NCBI RefSeq assembly: GCF_042432905.1
Contig: NZ_JBHLWI010000039.1
Span: 1 to 52,772, forward strand
DNA: 52,772 bases
Direction of reading: 5' to 3'
Source of the DNA: Fontibacter flavus
GTDB taxonomy: Bacteria; Bacteroidota; Bacteroidia; Cytophagales; Cyclobacteriaceae
The position numbers were made by a program, and so were the translations under genes. Under the pieces are notes generated by a model. That model saw nothing but the letters and a program-made list of their open reading frames with translations, ran no database searches and had not been told where the DNA came from. This document shows positions 7,229 to 15,365 of the stretch, one piece after another; the stretch's first letter is position 1; every line of letters begins with the position of its first letter.

Positions 7229-7816
7229 TTATTTTTGTTTGTCCTCGAAGAAGCACTTTCTACATCTCGCTTCATAGCTTTCCTTTTCCCCCAAGACGAC
7301 CTTTTCTTTGGTATCAGAGAGTCTAAATGAATAGGAGGCAAGGTCACCACATTTCATGCAGATCGCATGCACCTTGGTCACGTACTCTGCCACTGCCAAA
7401 AGCTGTGGCATGGGTTCAAAAGGATTTCCTTCAAAATCCATATCCAAACCAGCAAGGATTACCCTTTTTCCCGCATTGGCCAAAACGGTGGCCACATGCA
7501 CGACCCTGTTGTCAAAAAACTGCACCTCGTCAATTCCCACTACATCACAATCGCCTGCCAGTAAGATGATGTCTTCAGCAAAATTCACCGGTGTGGAGCG
7601 TATGGCATTGTCATTATGGGACACCACATCAAACTCATGGTATCTTTTATCTATTGTTGGCTTAAAAATTTCCACCTTTTGGCGGGCAATCAGGGCCCTG
7701 TTCAGCCTACGGATCAACTCTTCGGTTTTACCCGAAAACATAGAACCGCAGATCACTTCGATCTGGCCTTTTTTATCTTTGGACTTTGATTTGCCTATGG
7801 AAGGTTCAATAAACAT
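7229..7816 (-). CDS. tdk: Thymidine kinase (type II, zinc-binding)
   Basis: A 195-residue thymidine kinase that phosphorylates thymidine in the salvage pathway. Walker A is GSMFSGKT at residues 24-31; the catalytic base is E97 in GIDEVQFF. The lasso/zinc domain has paired cysteines C153 and C156 (CMKC), and C185 and C188 (CRKC). A basic N-terminal extension (KSKSKDKKG) precedes the P-loop domain, which is common in Bacteroidota homologues. The gene begins 6 bp after the ferredoxin stop, suggesting co-transcription. Confidence 0.96.
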   Translation of the reverse strand: MFIEPSIGKSKSKDKKGQIEVICGSMFSGKTEELIRRLNRALIARQKVEIFKPTIDKRYHEFDVVSHNDNAIRSTPVNFAEDIILLAGDCDVVGIDEVQFFDNRVVHVATVLANAGKRVILAGLDMDFEGNPFEPMPQLLAVAEYVTKVHAICMKCGDLASYSFRLSDTKEKVVLGEKESYEARCRKCFFEDKQK

Positions 7817-7822
7817 AATTCT

Positions 7823-8149
7823 CTACTCGCTGTAATCCATGTGGGGGAATTTGTTGACATCAGCGACACGGATGACAATTTCCCCTTTCTCCAATTTAGC
7901 TTGGCAAGTTAACCTTTCGGTCTCGTTTAACCTTCCTCTTTCCCGGAAAAAAATCTCCCGGTCTGTCATGGGTGCAAGGTTATCCATTCCCTCTTTGACG
8001 ATCATCTTACAGGAGGTGCATTTGCCCTTTTTTCCGCAGGCATGCATCCAGTCTATATAGTTTTCATGGATTAATTCAATAACTTTACAACCGCTTTCAG
8101 AAGAAATAATTTCGTGGGAGTATAAATTTTCTATAATAATTTTATACAT
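7823..8149 (-). CDS. 2Fe-2S ferredoxin
   Basis: A 108-residue plant/adrenodoxin-type ferredoxin, a soluble electron carrier. The cluster ligands are C38, C44 and C47 in ACGKKGKCTSC, with C82 in RLTCQAKL; this is the expected CX5CX2C pattern followed about 35 residues later by the fourth Cys. No redox partner is adjacent, so the pathway cannot be told. It is the first gene of the minus-strand group and is divergent from the unknown gene starting at 8186, with only 36 bp between them for both promoters. Confidence 0.9.
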   Translation of the reverse strand: MYKIIIENLYSHEIISSESGCKVIELIHENYIDWMHACGKKGKCTSCKMIVKEGMDNLAPMTDREIFFRERGRLNETERLTCQAKLEKGEIVIRVADVNKFPHMDYSE

Positions 8150-8185
8150 GAATTTCGTTTCAGAATAGCATTAACCTTTTCAATC

Positions 8186-9301
8186 ATGATGAGTACCGAT
8201 ATCAATAATCAATACCTTAGAGAATACGCTGATAAATTTACAGGCAAAATCTGTGATGCCTATTTTTCGCAGAAAAAATACATGACAGGGCAGGAAATAG
8301 TTCAACTAACCCCTTCTGTTCAGGTCAATTTTTTTGTCATTAAGGCTTTATTTGAAGCCTGGCAGCTTGAATTGGAAAAACTCAAAAGTAATCCCTATTT
8401 TGATTACAGGGACATTGCCGTGCACAATGCACTCAAAGAATTTATGAATGTGCTTTCCCGTACCATCAAAATAGAACGCAAAGATTTTGAGCCTTTGCTC
8501 AGGAAGGCGGTTGGAGATGCCGTCATGTTGGCCGTTAATCCTTTGGCTTTTTATGAAAGTGAGCTTGACAGATGTCATGCCTCACAGCTCAACCAATACC
8601 TGAAAGAAAATAAAAAGTACTTCAAATGGCATGTGAACCTGATCGAAAACCTGATTGATAGGGCAAGCATCAGCCATACCCATCAGGCCTATAAACAAGC
8701 ACTTCAGCAAAATTTTGAACAGAAAAAAAACAGTCTTGAATCCAAAGAGTCTCTTCTTGGTACGATAAGCCATGTGGTTCCGATAGAAAATAGCCTTTTG
8801 TTTAAATTACAGGAAGAACAGATATCCGCAGAATTGGAAGAAAAAGATACTGCTGTTGAAGAGGCTACTTCCGAAATATCTGAAGAAATCAAAGCTTCAG
8901 GAAAAAAGGAAGAGCCGGTTTTGGAACGAACAATTTTGGCCGAAAAGAAAACAGAAGCCCAACAATCCTACACTACATCTAGTAGCCCTAATGCCTTTGA
9001 TCCTATTGAAATCTGGTCAAGATTTGAATCCGAGGAGTATTCTATCATGAAAGGGACGATCAAAGACCTTTCTGAAAGTGTCGGTATCAATCAGCGGTTT
9101 ATGTTTACCAAAGAACTTTTTGTCGGCAACCCGGACCTGCTTCAACATGCGCTAAAATCCATAGATCAATGTGAGAGCTTTATGGATGCCATCAACCTGA
9201 TCAATCAGCGATATGTGGACGAATTGAAGTGGGATAAAAATGCAGAACCGGTTCATGAGTTTTTGCAATTGGTATTTAGAAAGTTTGATCAAAGGGGCTA
9301 A
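8186..9301 (+). CDS. Conserved unknown protein, helical
   Basis: A 371-residue soluble protein without signal peptide or membrane segments. Residues 1-170 look like a compact helical domain (KICDAYFSQKKYMTGQEIVQ, VNFFVIKALFEAWQLELEKL). Residues 195-265 form a charged Glu/Lys/Ser-rich linker. Residues 280-371 form a second helical domain (MKGTIKDLSESVGINQRFMF, LVFRKFDQRG). The C-terminal phrase about leaving a domain at the start and repeating DAINLINQRYVDELKW recalls Bacteroidota proteins of unknown function; I assign none. ATG at 8186 is directly followed by ATG at 8189, either of which could be used. The stop codon lies inside the downstream terminator stem. Confidence 0.75.
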   Translation: MMSTDINNQYLREYADKFTGKICDAYFSQKKYMTGQEIVQLTPSVQVNFFVIKALFEAWQLELEKLKSNPYFDYRDIAVHNALKEFMNVLSRTIKIERKDFEPLLRKAVGDAVMLAVNPLAFYESELDRCHASQLNQYLKENKKYFKWHVNLIENLIDRASISHTHQAYKQALQQNFEQKKNSLESKESLLGTISHVVPIENSLLFKLQEEQISAELEEKDTAVEEATSEISEEIKASGKKEEPVLERTILAEKKTEAQQSYTTSSSPNAFDPIEIWSRFESEEYSIMKGTIKDLSESVGINQRFMFTKELFVGNPDLLQHALKSIDQCESFMDAINLINQRYVDELKWDKNAEPVHEFLQLVFRKFDQRG

Positions 9302-9314
9302 GCCCCTTTTTTTG
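9291..9314 (+). terminator. Rho-independent terminator
   Basis: AAAGGGGCT / AAGCCCCTTT stem with a run of seven T; it overlaps the stop codon of the gene ending at 9301. Confidence 0.85.
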
Positions 9315-9772
9315 AAATGCATGCAAAAGTTATTCCTTGAATCGGGTTTCATTATCCTGCATTCAACTCAGATGTTCAATATTCAATTAAGTAAGCAAAT
9401 AATTTCAATTTGAACATTGTTAATAGTAATACTCACCAAATTACCTTTCAATTTTTTCGGGGATTATGATGAACGGCAGAACAAAGTTTTGTTGACAGCT
9501 TTATATCGGGATAGGTATTGCCTAAAAAAACAATTTTTAACATTTCGATCTGATATTTGTATACCTTATTCAAAATTTAATTCAATTTTCTGGAAAAAAT
9601 AATCTTTGGAATGAGGCGGTATTCAAAGATTCAAATTACACTAATGGTTGTTTATTGAAAGATAATTAGGGTAATTTTATCAAGCATGGTTCAAACATGT
9701 TATTTGTTTTGAGGGCCCATCAAGATAAATAGAGAATCCAGTAATAGTCCCAAAAAAACCACTAATTAGCAC
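9315..9772. other. Intergenic region upstream of the SusC operon
   Basis: About 460 bp of AT-rich DNA without a credible gene; a 61-codon plus-strand frame at 9417-9602 has no supporting features. It must hold the promoter of the SusC operon, but no clear TAnnTTTG element was found. Confidence 0.5.
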
Positions 9773-9810
9773 CCTTTTCGCCAAATCTTCATTTGGCGAC
9801 CTGGAAAAGG
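9773..9810 (+). promoter_or_regulatory. Leader hairpin upstream of susC
   Basis: A perfect 8-bp stem, CGCCAAAT (9779-9786) with ATTTGGCG (9791-9798), around a CTTC tetraloop, supported by an outer CCTTTT/AAAAGG stem (9773-9778 with 9805-9810). It ends 33 bases before the chosen SusC start at 9844 and is probably within the mRNA leader. It has no T run after it, so it is more likely a regulatory or stabilising structure than a terminator. Confidence 0.6.
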
Positions 9811-9843
9811 TGTGCATTTTCCAACCCTAAAACATTACATTCT

Positions 9844-12800
9844 ATGAAAACAAGCTCTACCAGCTTGGGGGAGAAAATTCCGATCGGAAAAAGCTTCCTC
9901 CTCAGTATCATGATGTTCTGCCTGCTCTTAGTTCAGGCAGAATCATTTGCCCAATCCAGACAGATTAAAGGCACTGTCCAGGACGAAACAGGTTTTCCAA
10001 TACCGGGAGCCAATGTCCTGATCAAAGGGACTACAAAAGGTACCGTCACTGACCTTGACGGCCTATTTTCATTGGAGTTAGGCCCAGGCGAAAATACTTT
10101 GGTCATCTCCTATATTGGCTATGAAAAAGTAGAAGTCAATGTGGCCAACCAAAGTGAAATCACCATCAAACTCAATGAGAGCATCCAACTATCCGAAGTG
10201 GTCATCACTGCCGCCGGTATTGAGAGAAATACCAATACCTTAGGATATTCGGTATCTACTTTGGATTCCGAAAAGATGGCCCAAAGAAACGAACCGGATC
10301 CAGTACGTGCACTGACAGGGAAAATTGCCGGGGTGAATATTCAGGGATCAGGCGGTGTAGCCGGTGGTGCTACCAATATCACTATCAGGGGCAATTCCTC
10401 ACTAGGAAATAATAACCAACCGCTTTTTGTTGTGGATGGGGTACCTTTTGATAATACCACATTTGAATCAGGAGGCAATAGGCAAACCCAAAGTGCGCAA
10501 TCCACTTCAAGCCGTGCTTTTGATATTGACCCAAATAATATAGAAAGCTTAACTGTATTGAAGGGGGCAGCCGCATCGGCACTTTATGGATCCAGGGCAG
10601 CCAATGGTGCCATTATCATCACTACCAAAACAGGCTCCCGAAAAGGAAGAAAAGGTATGGAAATCACCTATAATTCTTCCTATTCTACTGAAAGACTCTC
10701 AGGCATTCCTGAATTTCAGGATAAATATGGCCAGGGAACCAATGGAGATTACAGGGCCGGTGTGTATGGTTCTTATGGATCGCCATATTCCAGTAGGGCG
10801 ACCATTCCGCATCCATTGGCTTTGACTTCAAATCCAGCTTCTCAATTCCCCGAATTCTATGAAGCAGATGGGAGGACTCCAGTAGAGGTTCCTTATCGCT
10901 CCTATATGAAGGAAAATGTTGAAAACTTCTTCCGTAATGGTAACCTTTTCGAAAACTCCATCATGGTCAATGGAGGAAATGAAAAAACAAGTTTGATCGC
11001 CGGCTTTACCAGAACTACCAATGAAGGGGTTGTTCCGGGAAACAGCATCAACAGAACCTCATTTAATGTTGGTGGTAATGCCAAATTGGACAATGGCTTC
11101 TTTATCAGAGGTACACTCAATTATGTCAAAACCAACCAAAAAAGTCCTCCTATCGGTGGTACAGGGTCCATCATGGGCAATTTGCTTTTCATGCCAACCA
11201 GCTATGACCTGACCAATTATCCATTTGAAAACCCAGTAACCGGTGCCAATGTATATTACAGAGCCTTGGACAACCCATATTGGTCAGTTAAAAACAGCCC
11301 CGCTACTTCCGAAGTCGACAGGACTTTCGGTAGCTTGGTAATTGGAAAGGAAGTGACCCCTTGGCTTACCCTTCAAAATACCTTTGGTTTCAACAGTTAT
11401 ACAGATAACAGACTAAGTGTTTTGGGTAAAGGATCCAGCCAATATGCCAACGGAACCATTAATACAGACAACATTTATAGAGAAGAACTGGACAATGTGT
11501 TCTTAGCAACCATCTCCACCAAAATCAATGAAGATATCAGTGTCAGGGCGATTTTAGGTAATAACATCAACCAGAGATTTACCAGAAGAGCAGCTTTCTC
11601 CGGTGATGGGATTATTGTCGCAGGATTGAACGACATAAGGAATACCACTACCATCACTTTGGGAAGCATTCCTAATAACCAAACCTTGGTCAAGCAAAGG
11701 TTTTATGCCTTCTTTGGGGATTTGACCTTTGATTACAAATCCTATGCTTCCCTGAATTTTGTGGCCAGAAACGATGTGTCGTCAACATTACCTGCTGAAA
11801 ACAGAAGCTATTTATACGGCGGTGTCAATGGTTCGTTGGTATTCACTGAAGCATTGAAAATGAATAGCAGTGTCCTGAATTTCGGAACTATCCGGGCAGG
11901 GTATACCAAGGTAGGAAATGAAGCTTCTCCTTACCAGACTGTGAATGTATTCAACGCTAATGCCAGTTTTGGAGGCATCGGTTCTCCTTATAGCAATGCC
12001 AATAATTCAGGGGTAAGTACTCAAACCCTTTCCAACAGCTTGGCCAATTCTACGCTAAGACCTGAATTTATCACTGAGTTTGAAGTAGGAACTGAGTTGA
12101 GGTTCTTCCAAAACTTGTTTACCCTCGACATGACTTATTACAACAAGCTGAGTTCTTCTCAGGTGTTTGTGGTGAATTCCGCACCATCTTCAGGATTCTT
12201 GACCAGGATCATCAACTTAGGTGAAACCAGAAACAGGGGAGTTGAAATTGGTTTGACTGCAAATCCATTGGTATCCGACAGGGGCCTGAACTGGAGTATT
12301 AACGCCAACTTTACCAGGAACCGTAACATGGTGTTGGATCTTGGAGAGTTTGCTCAGTTGGTTTACGGAGGGAATGTGCATATTGCGGGCCAACCATTCG
12401 GTCAGATCTTTGGAACCAGGTATGCCAGGGATGATGAGGGGAATATTTTGGTTAACCCTATCACCGCAAAACCAATCCTTGCCACCACCAATGGGCCAAT
12501 TGGCAATCCAATTCCTGACTTTATTGCCGGTATGACAAATACGTTCAGCTTTAGAGGACTAACACTGGATGTGTTGTTTGACTGGAAGCAGGGGGGACAA
12601 ATTCTTTCTTCCACCATCGGTGAAACTTACGCCAGAGGCGTGCTGAAAGATACTGAAGACCGTGAGTCCTTCAGAATTGGTAAAGGAGTCTTAGGAGATA
12701 TCAATACCCGTACCCCGCTATTGGATGAGAATGGCAATAAAATTCCTAATAACACCGCCCTCAATTACAATGATTATTTCTTCAGTAGTGGTTTTGGTCC

Positions 12801-13098
12801 AAGCGGTCCTTCTGCTGGCTGGGTAAATGAATCCGCTATCTTTGATGCGACAGTTTTGAGGTTAAGGGAGATTTCCCTGGGGTATATGGTGCCTAGGACT
12901 TTGTTGTCAAAAACGCCATTTGGATCAGCCTTTATTTCTTTCAGTGGCAGGAACCTATGGTACCTAGCGCCAAATACACCTAAAGCGATGAAATATGACC
13001 CTGAAGTGAGTACAGCAGGTGCCAATAACCTTGGCTATGACCTCTTGGGTGTGCCTCCGACTAAAAGATACGGCGTGAACTTGAGAGTCACATTCTAA
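9844..13098 (+). CDS. SusC/RagA-type TonB-dependent outer-membrane transporter
   Basis: A 1084-residue outer-membrane transporter that would form a pair with the SusD-type lipoprotein downstream. Order of parts: signal peptide ending near ESFAQ; a carboxypeptidase-regulatory-like beta domain (IKGTVQDETGFPIPGANVLI, VISYIGYE); a TonB-box-like EVVITA; a plug (VRALTGKIAGVNIQGSGG, FVVDGVPFD, VLKGAAASALYGSRAANGAI); then a 22-strand barrel ending in RYGVNLRVTF. The open frame reaches back to 9793, but that ATG lies inside the leader hairpin and adds an unhelpful extension; 9844 gives a clean signal peptide. No STN domain is present, so it is unlikely to signal to an ECF sigma factor. Genes downstream suggest a peptide substrate. 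Confidence 0.93.
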   Translation: MKTSSTSLGEKIPIGKSFLLSIMMFCLLLVQAESFAQSRQIKGTVQDETGFPIPGANVLIKGTTKGTVTDLDGLFSLELGPGENTLVISYIGYEKVEVNVANQSEITIKLNESIQLSEVVITAAGIERNTNTLGYSVSTLDSEKMAQRNEPDPVRALTGKIAGVNIQGSGGVAGGATNITIRGNSSLGNNNQPLFVVDGVPFDNTTFESGGNRQTQSAQSTSSRAFDIDPNNIESLTVLKGAAASALYGSRAANGAIIITTKTGSRKGRKGMEITYNSSYSTERLSGIPEFQDKYGQGTNGDYRAGVYGSYGSPYSSRATIPHPLALTSNPASQFPEFYEADGRTPVEVPYRSYMKENVENFFRNGNLFENSIMVNGGNEKTSLIAGFTRTTNEGVVPGNSINRTSFNVGGNAKLDNGFFIRGTLNYVKTNQKSPPIGGTGSIMGNLLFMPTSYDLTNYPFENPVTGANVYYRALDNPYWSVKNSPATSEVDRTFGSLVIGKEVTPWLTLQNTFGFNSYTDNRLSVLGKGSSQYANGTINTDNIYREELDNVFLATISTKINEDISVRAILGNNINQRFTRRAAFSGDGIIVAGLNDIRNTTTITLGSIPNNQTLVKQRFYAFFGDLTFDYKSYASLNFVARNDVSSTLPAENRSYLYGGVNGSLVFTEALKMNSSVLNFGTIRAGYTKVGNEASPYQTVNVFNANASFGGIGSPYSNANNSGVSTQTLSNSLANSTLRPEFITEFEVGTELRFFQNLFTLDMTYYNKLSSSQVFVVNSAPSSGFLTRIINLGETRNRGVEIGLTANPLVSDRGLNWSINANFTRNRNMVLDLGEFAQLVYGGNVHIAGQPFGQIFGTRYARDDEGNILVNPITAKPILATTNGPIGNPIPDFIAGMTNTFSFRGLTLDVLFDWKQGGQILSSTIGETYARGVLKDTEDRESFRIGKGVLGDINTRTPLLDENGNKIPNNTALNYNDYFFSSGFGPSGPSAGWVNESAIFDATVLRLREISLGYMVPRTLLSKTPFGSAFISFSGRNLWYLAPNTPKAMKYDPEVSTAGANNLGYDLLGVPPTKRYGVNLRVTF

Positions 13099-13118
13099 TC
13101 CCACTAAAGACGAATACT

Positions 13119-14705
13119 ATGAAAACGATAAAAATAAAAATATTCTCCTTCTACCTGTTGTCAATGCTGTTTTTGTCAGCATGCGCAGATTTTGTGGACA
13201 TCAATGATGACCCAAACAACCCTACGGTTCCGCAGTTATCCTTGTTACTACCTGCTACCCAATTGTCCATTGTAGGTAACTTCAATGCTGTCAACAGGGG
13301 AGCATCAAATGTCATTCAGCATTGGGCAGCTGGGAACCTCAACAGATGGGACCAATCCGGCACCACCTTTCAATCCACTTGGCTGGGATATTACACCCAA
13401 GCCATTCCGGATTTGGAAGAAATGATCAAAGTAGGAACCGAGCAATCATCTTGGGGTTATGTAGCTATAGCCAAACTACAAAAAGCTTTTCTTTACACTA
13501 TGATGGTTGATCTGTGGGGAGACCTTCCTTATTTTGAGGCTGCAAAAACCCTGAATCCGAAATTTGACAATGGCCAGGTTATTTATAATGATGCCTTATT
13601 GTTGATAGATGAAGCTTTGGAGGATATGAAAAAAGGATTCTCTGTAGTGTCTTCCTCCGATCTGTTCTATCAGGGAAATAGAGCCAGGTGGGAAAGATTT
13701 GCGAATTCATTGAAATTCAAATTGTACCTACAAACCAGAAAAGTAGATCCCGCAAAATCACAGCAAGCGATAACTGCCCTTTTACAAACTGGAAATTTGA
13801 TCAGTGCCAATGCCGATGATTTCACTTTTCGTTATGGCAGTAATCCTGCTCCCGAAACCAGACATCCTTGGTTTACCTCAGGGTATTCACCAAGTAGAGA
13901 TGGCTATGTAAGTATGGTGATAGTAGATAGGCTCAAGGCGCAAGATGATCCGAGGTTGCGTTATTATGTCTTCCGCATCAATGAAAGGGCCGGATTGGCT
14001 AACTCCCAAACAGGTGAAGGATACTATGGTAGATATCCGGGCGATGGTGCGGCATCACCGGCAGATCAAAATACCAGAGCAATCATCGGGATTTATCCTT
14101 CAGGAGGGGTGTATGACAATGGACTTATTCCTTCCTTGAGCAGTTCCAATGTTTACTTAAACAATGTAGGCGCTACAGCCGGTACTACAAACAATTCCTT
14201 CAAACTGGTACTTTTCGCCAATGGGGATGGTACAGGTGCCGGGATACAGCCGCTGCTTACAAATGCCATGATGAAGTTTTACAGGGCAGAAGCTGCTTTG
14301 ACATTGGGTACTGGTGAAGATGCCGGGCAACTCATGGTAGAAGCCGTAACGGCCAATATGCAGGTCATCAATAGTCTTTCTCCTGCTTTCCAGATGTCTG
14401 CCGCTACAATAAATGGATTTACAGCCAGACTTCTGGAGCAGTATAATGCTGCCGATGCACAAGGTAAATTAGCACTTCTGATGATGCAAAAATGGATTGC
14501 CATGTATGGCAACGGCGTGGAGTCTTACAATGATTACAGGAGAACAGGCCTTCCTGCTCTTGAAGATCTCATTGCGCCTTTGGATGTATTTCCTGAGAGG
14601 TTCTACTTTGCAGAAACTGAGTTGACTTCAAATGAAAGCGTCATTGAAGGAAGGGACCAACTTCAGAGAAACCAACAGATTGTTCCGGTATTCTGGAGAA
14701 AATAA
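13119..14705 (+). CDS. SusD/RagB-type lipoprotein (SusD-like_2 group)
   Basis: A 528-residue surface lipoprotein that should cap the SusC-type barrel and bind its substrate. The lipobox FLSAC places the lipidated Cys at residue 22, followed by ADFVDINDDPNNPTVPQLSL, which is the typical opening of the SusD-like_2 subgroup. The TPR-type helical body is visible in WGYVAIAKLQKAFLYTMMVD and LWGDLPYFEA. The C-terminal part ends NQQIVPVFWRK, where related proteins read similar tails. It starts 20 bp after susC and is followed 36 bp later by another lipoprotein gene, so the four genes to 18128 form one operon. Confidence 0.92.
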   Translation: MKTIKIKIFSFYLLSMLFLSACADFVDINDDPNNPTVPQLSLLLPATQLSIVGNFNAVNRGASNVIQHWAAGNLNRWDQSGTTFQSTWLGYYTQAIPDLEEMIKVGTEQSSWGYVAIAKLQKAFLYTMMVDLWGDLPYFEAAKTLNPKFDNGQVIYNDALLLIDEALEDMKKGFSVVSSSDLFYQGNRARWERFANSLKFKLYLQTRKVDPAKSQQAITALLQTGNLISANADDFTFRYGSNPAPETRHPWFTSGYSPSRDGYVSMVIVDRLKAQDDPRLRYYVFRINERAGLANSQTGEGYYGRYPGDGAASPADQNTRAIIGIYPSGGVYDNGLIPSLSSSNVYLNNVGATAGTTNNSFKLVLFANGDGTGAGIQPLLTNAMMKFYRAEAALTLGTGEDAGQLMVEAVTANMQVINSLSPAFQMSAATINGFTARLLEQYNAADAQGKLALLMMQKWIAMYGNGVESYNDYRRTGLPALEDLIAPLDVFPERFYFAETELTSNESVIEGRDQLQRNQQIVPVFWRK

Positions 14706-14741
14706 CCGATCTAATTCCATTAAACTTTAATTTGAAAAATC

Positions 14742-15365
14742 ATGAAGACAAAAATATTTGTAGCCATTGCAGCCCTGCTGATGTTTTCCTGCAAAATCGT
14801 AGATTACGAGTGGGAAGATTTTAAATACGCAGCTACTCCAAAAGTAACTTTGAATGTGGGCGCATCAGCGCTCCCCACATTTCAGACTGCCAAAGTTTCA
14901 TTCTTTAACTTGGCTGACCCTAATTATGCCACTGCGCAAAAATTTGAGTGGTCTTTGGATTACTATGATGCCGAAGGACGGGCTAAAGTTAAAGAAATAG
15001 AGGTTTACTTAAGCTTCAACAGAAGAGAAGGAACTCCTCCCGTATATCCGATTATCCTTTCTCTGGCTAAAGTAGAGCCTAATGAAAGACAGTTTCCTTT
15101 ACCAAGTGTCATCAGGTCAAATGACAAGTTATTTGAGAAAGTAACTTCATTTCCAAAAAGCTATAGCTTCACAGCTCAGGAACTGGCAGCGTTTACTGGT
15201 ACTGATTTATCTACCGTTAATGTAAATGACTATTTCCTCTTCAAATTTATTGTTATCATGGAGGACGGAACCAGAATTGTTCAATATAATGACAACTCCT
15301 GCGACGAGTCCCGAGGTGAACCTTGCGACTGCAGGGTTGGCGTCAGATTTAAAAACATACCCTAA
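14742..15365 (+). CDS. Unknown lipoprotein of the SusCD operon
   Basis: A 207-residue predicted lipoprotein: signal peptide with lipobox LMFSC, Cys at residue 17. The mature part looks all-beta (VTLNVGASALPTFQTAKVSF, YFLFKFIVIMEDGTRIVQYN). The C-terminus has four Cys in a short span (NSCDESRGEPCDCRVGV), likely disulfides or a metal site outside the cytoplasm. It occupies the place where many SusCD operons have a surface glycan- or peptide-binding lipoprotein, so an accessory binding role is an inference. The next gene starts directly after its stop codon, showing tight coupling. Confidence 0.8.
   Translation: MKTKIFVAIAALLMFSCKIVDYEWEDFKYAATPKVTLNVGASALPTFQTAKVSFFNLADPNYATAQKFEWSLDYYDAEGRAKVKEIEVYLSFNRREGTPPVYPIILSLAKVEPNERQFPLPSVIRSNDKLFEKVTSFPKSYSFTAQELAAFTGTDLSTVNVNDYFLFKFIVIMEDGTRIVQYNDNSCDESRGEPCDCRVGVRFKNIP

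Noticed and set aside
9793..9843. ATG at 9793 as SusC start
   Set aside because: It lies within the leader hairpin and adds a non-signal-like extension; 9844 gives a standard signal peptide.
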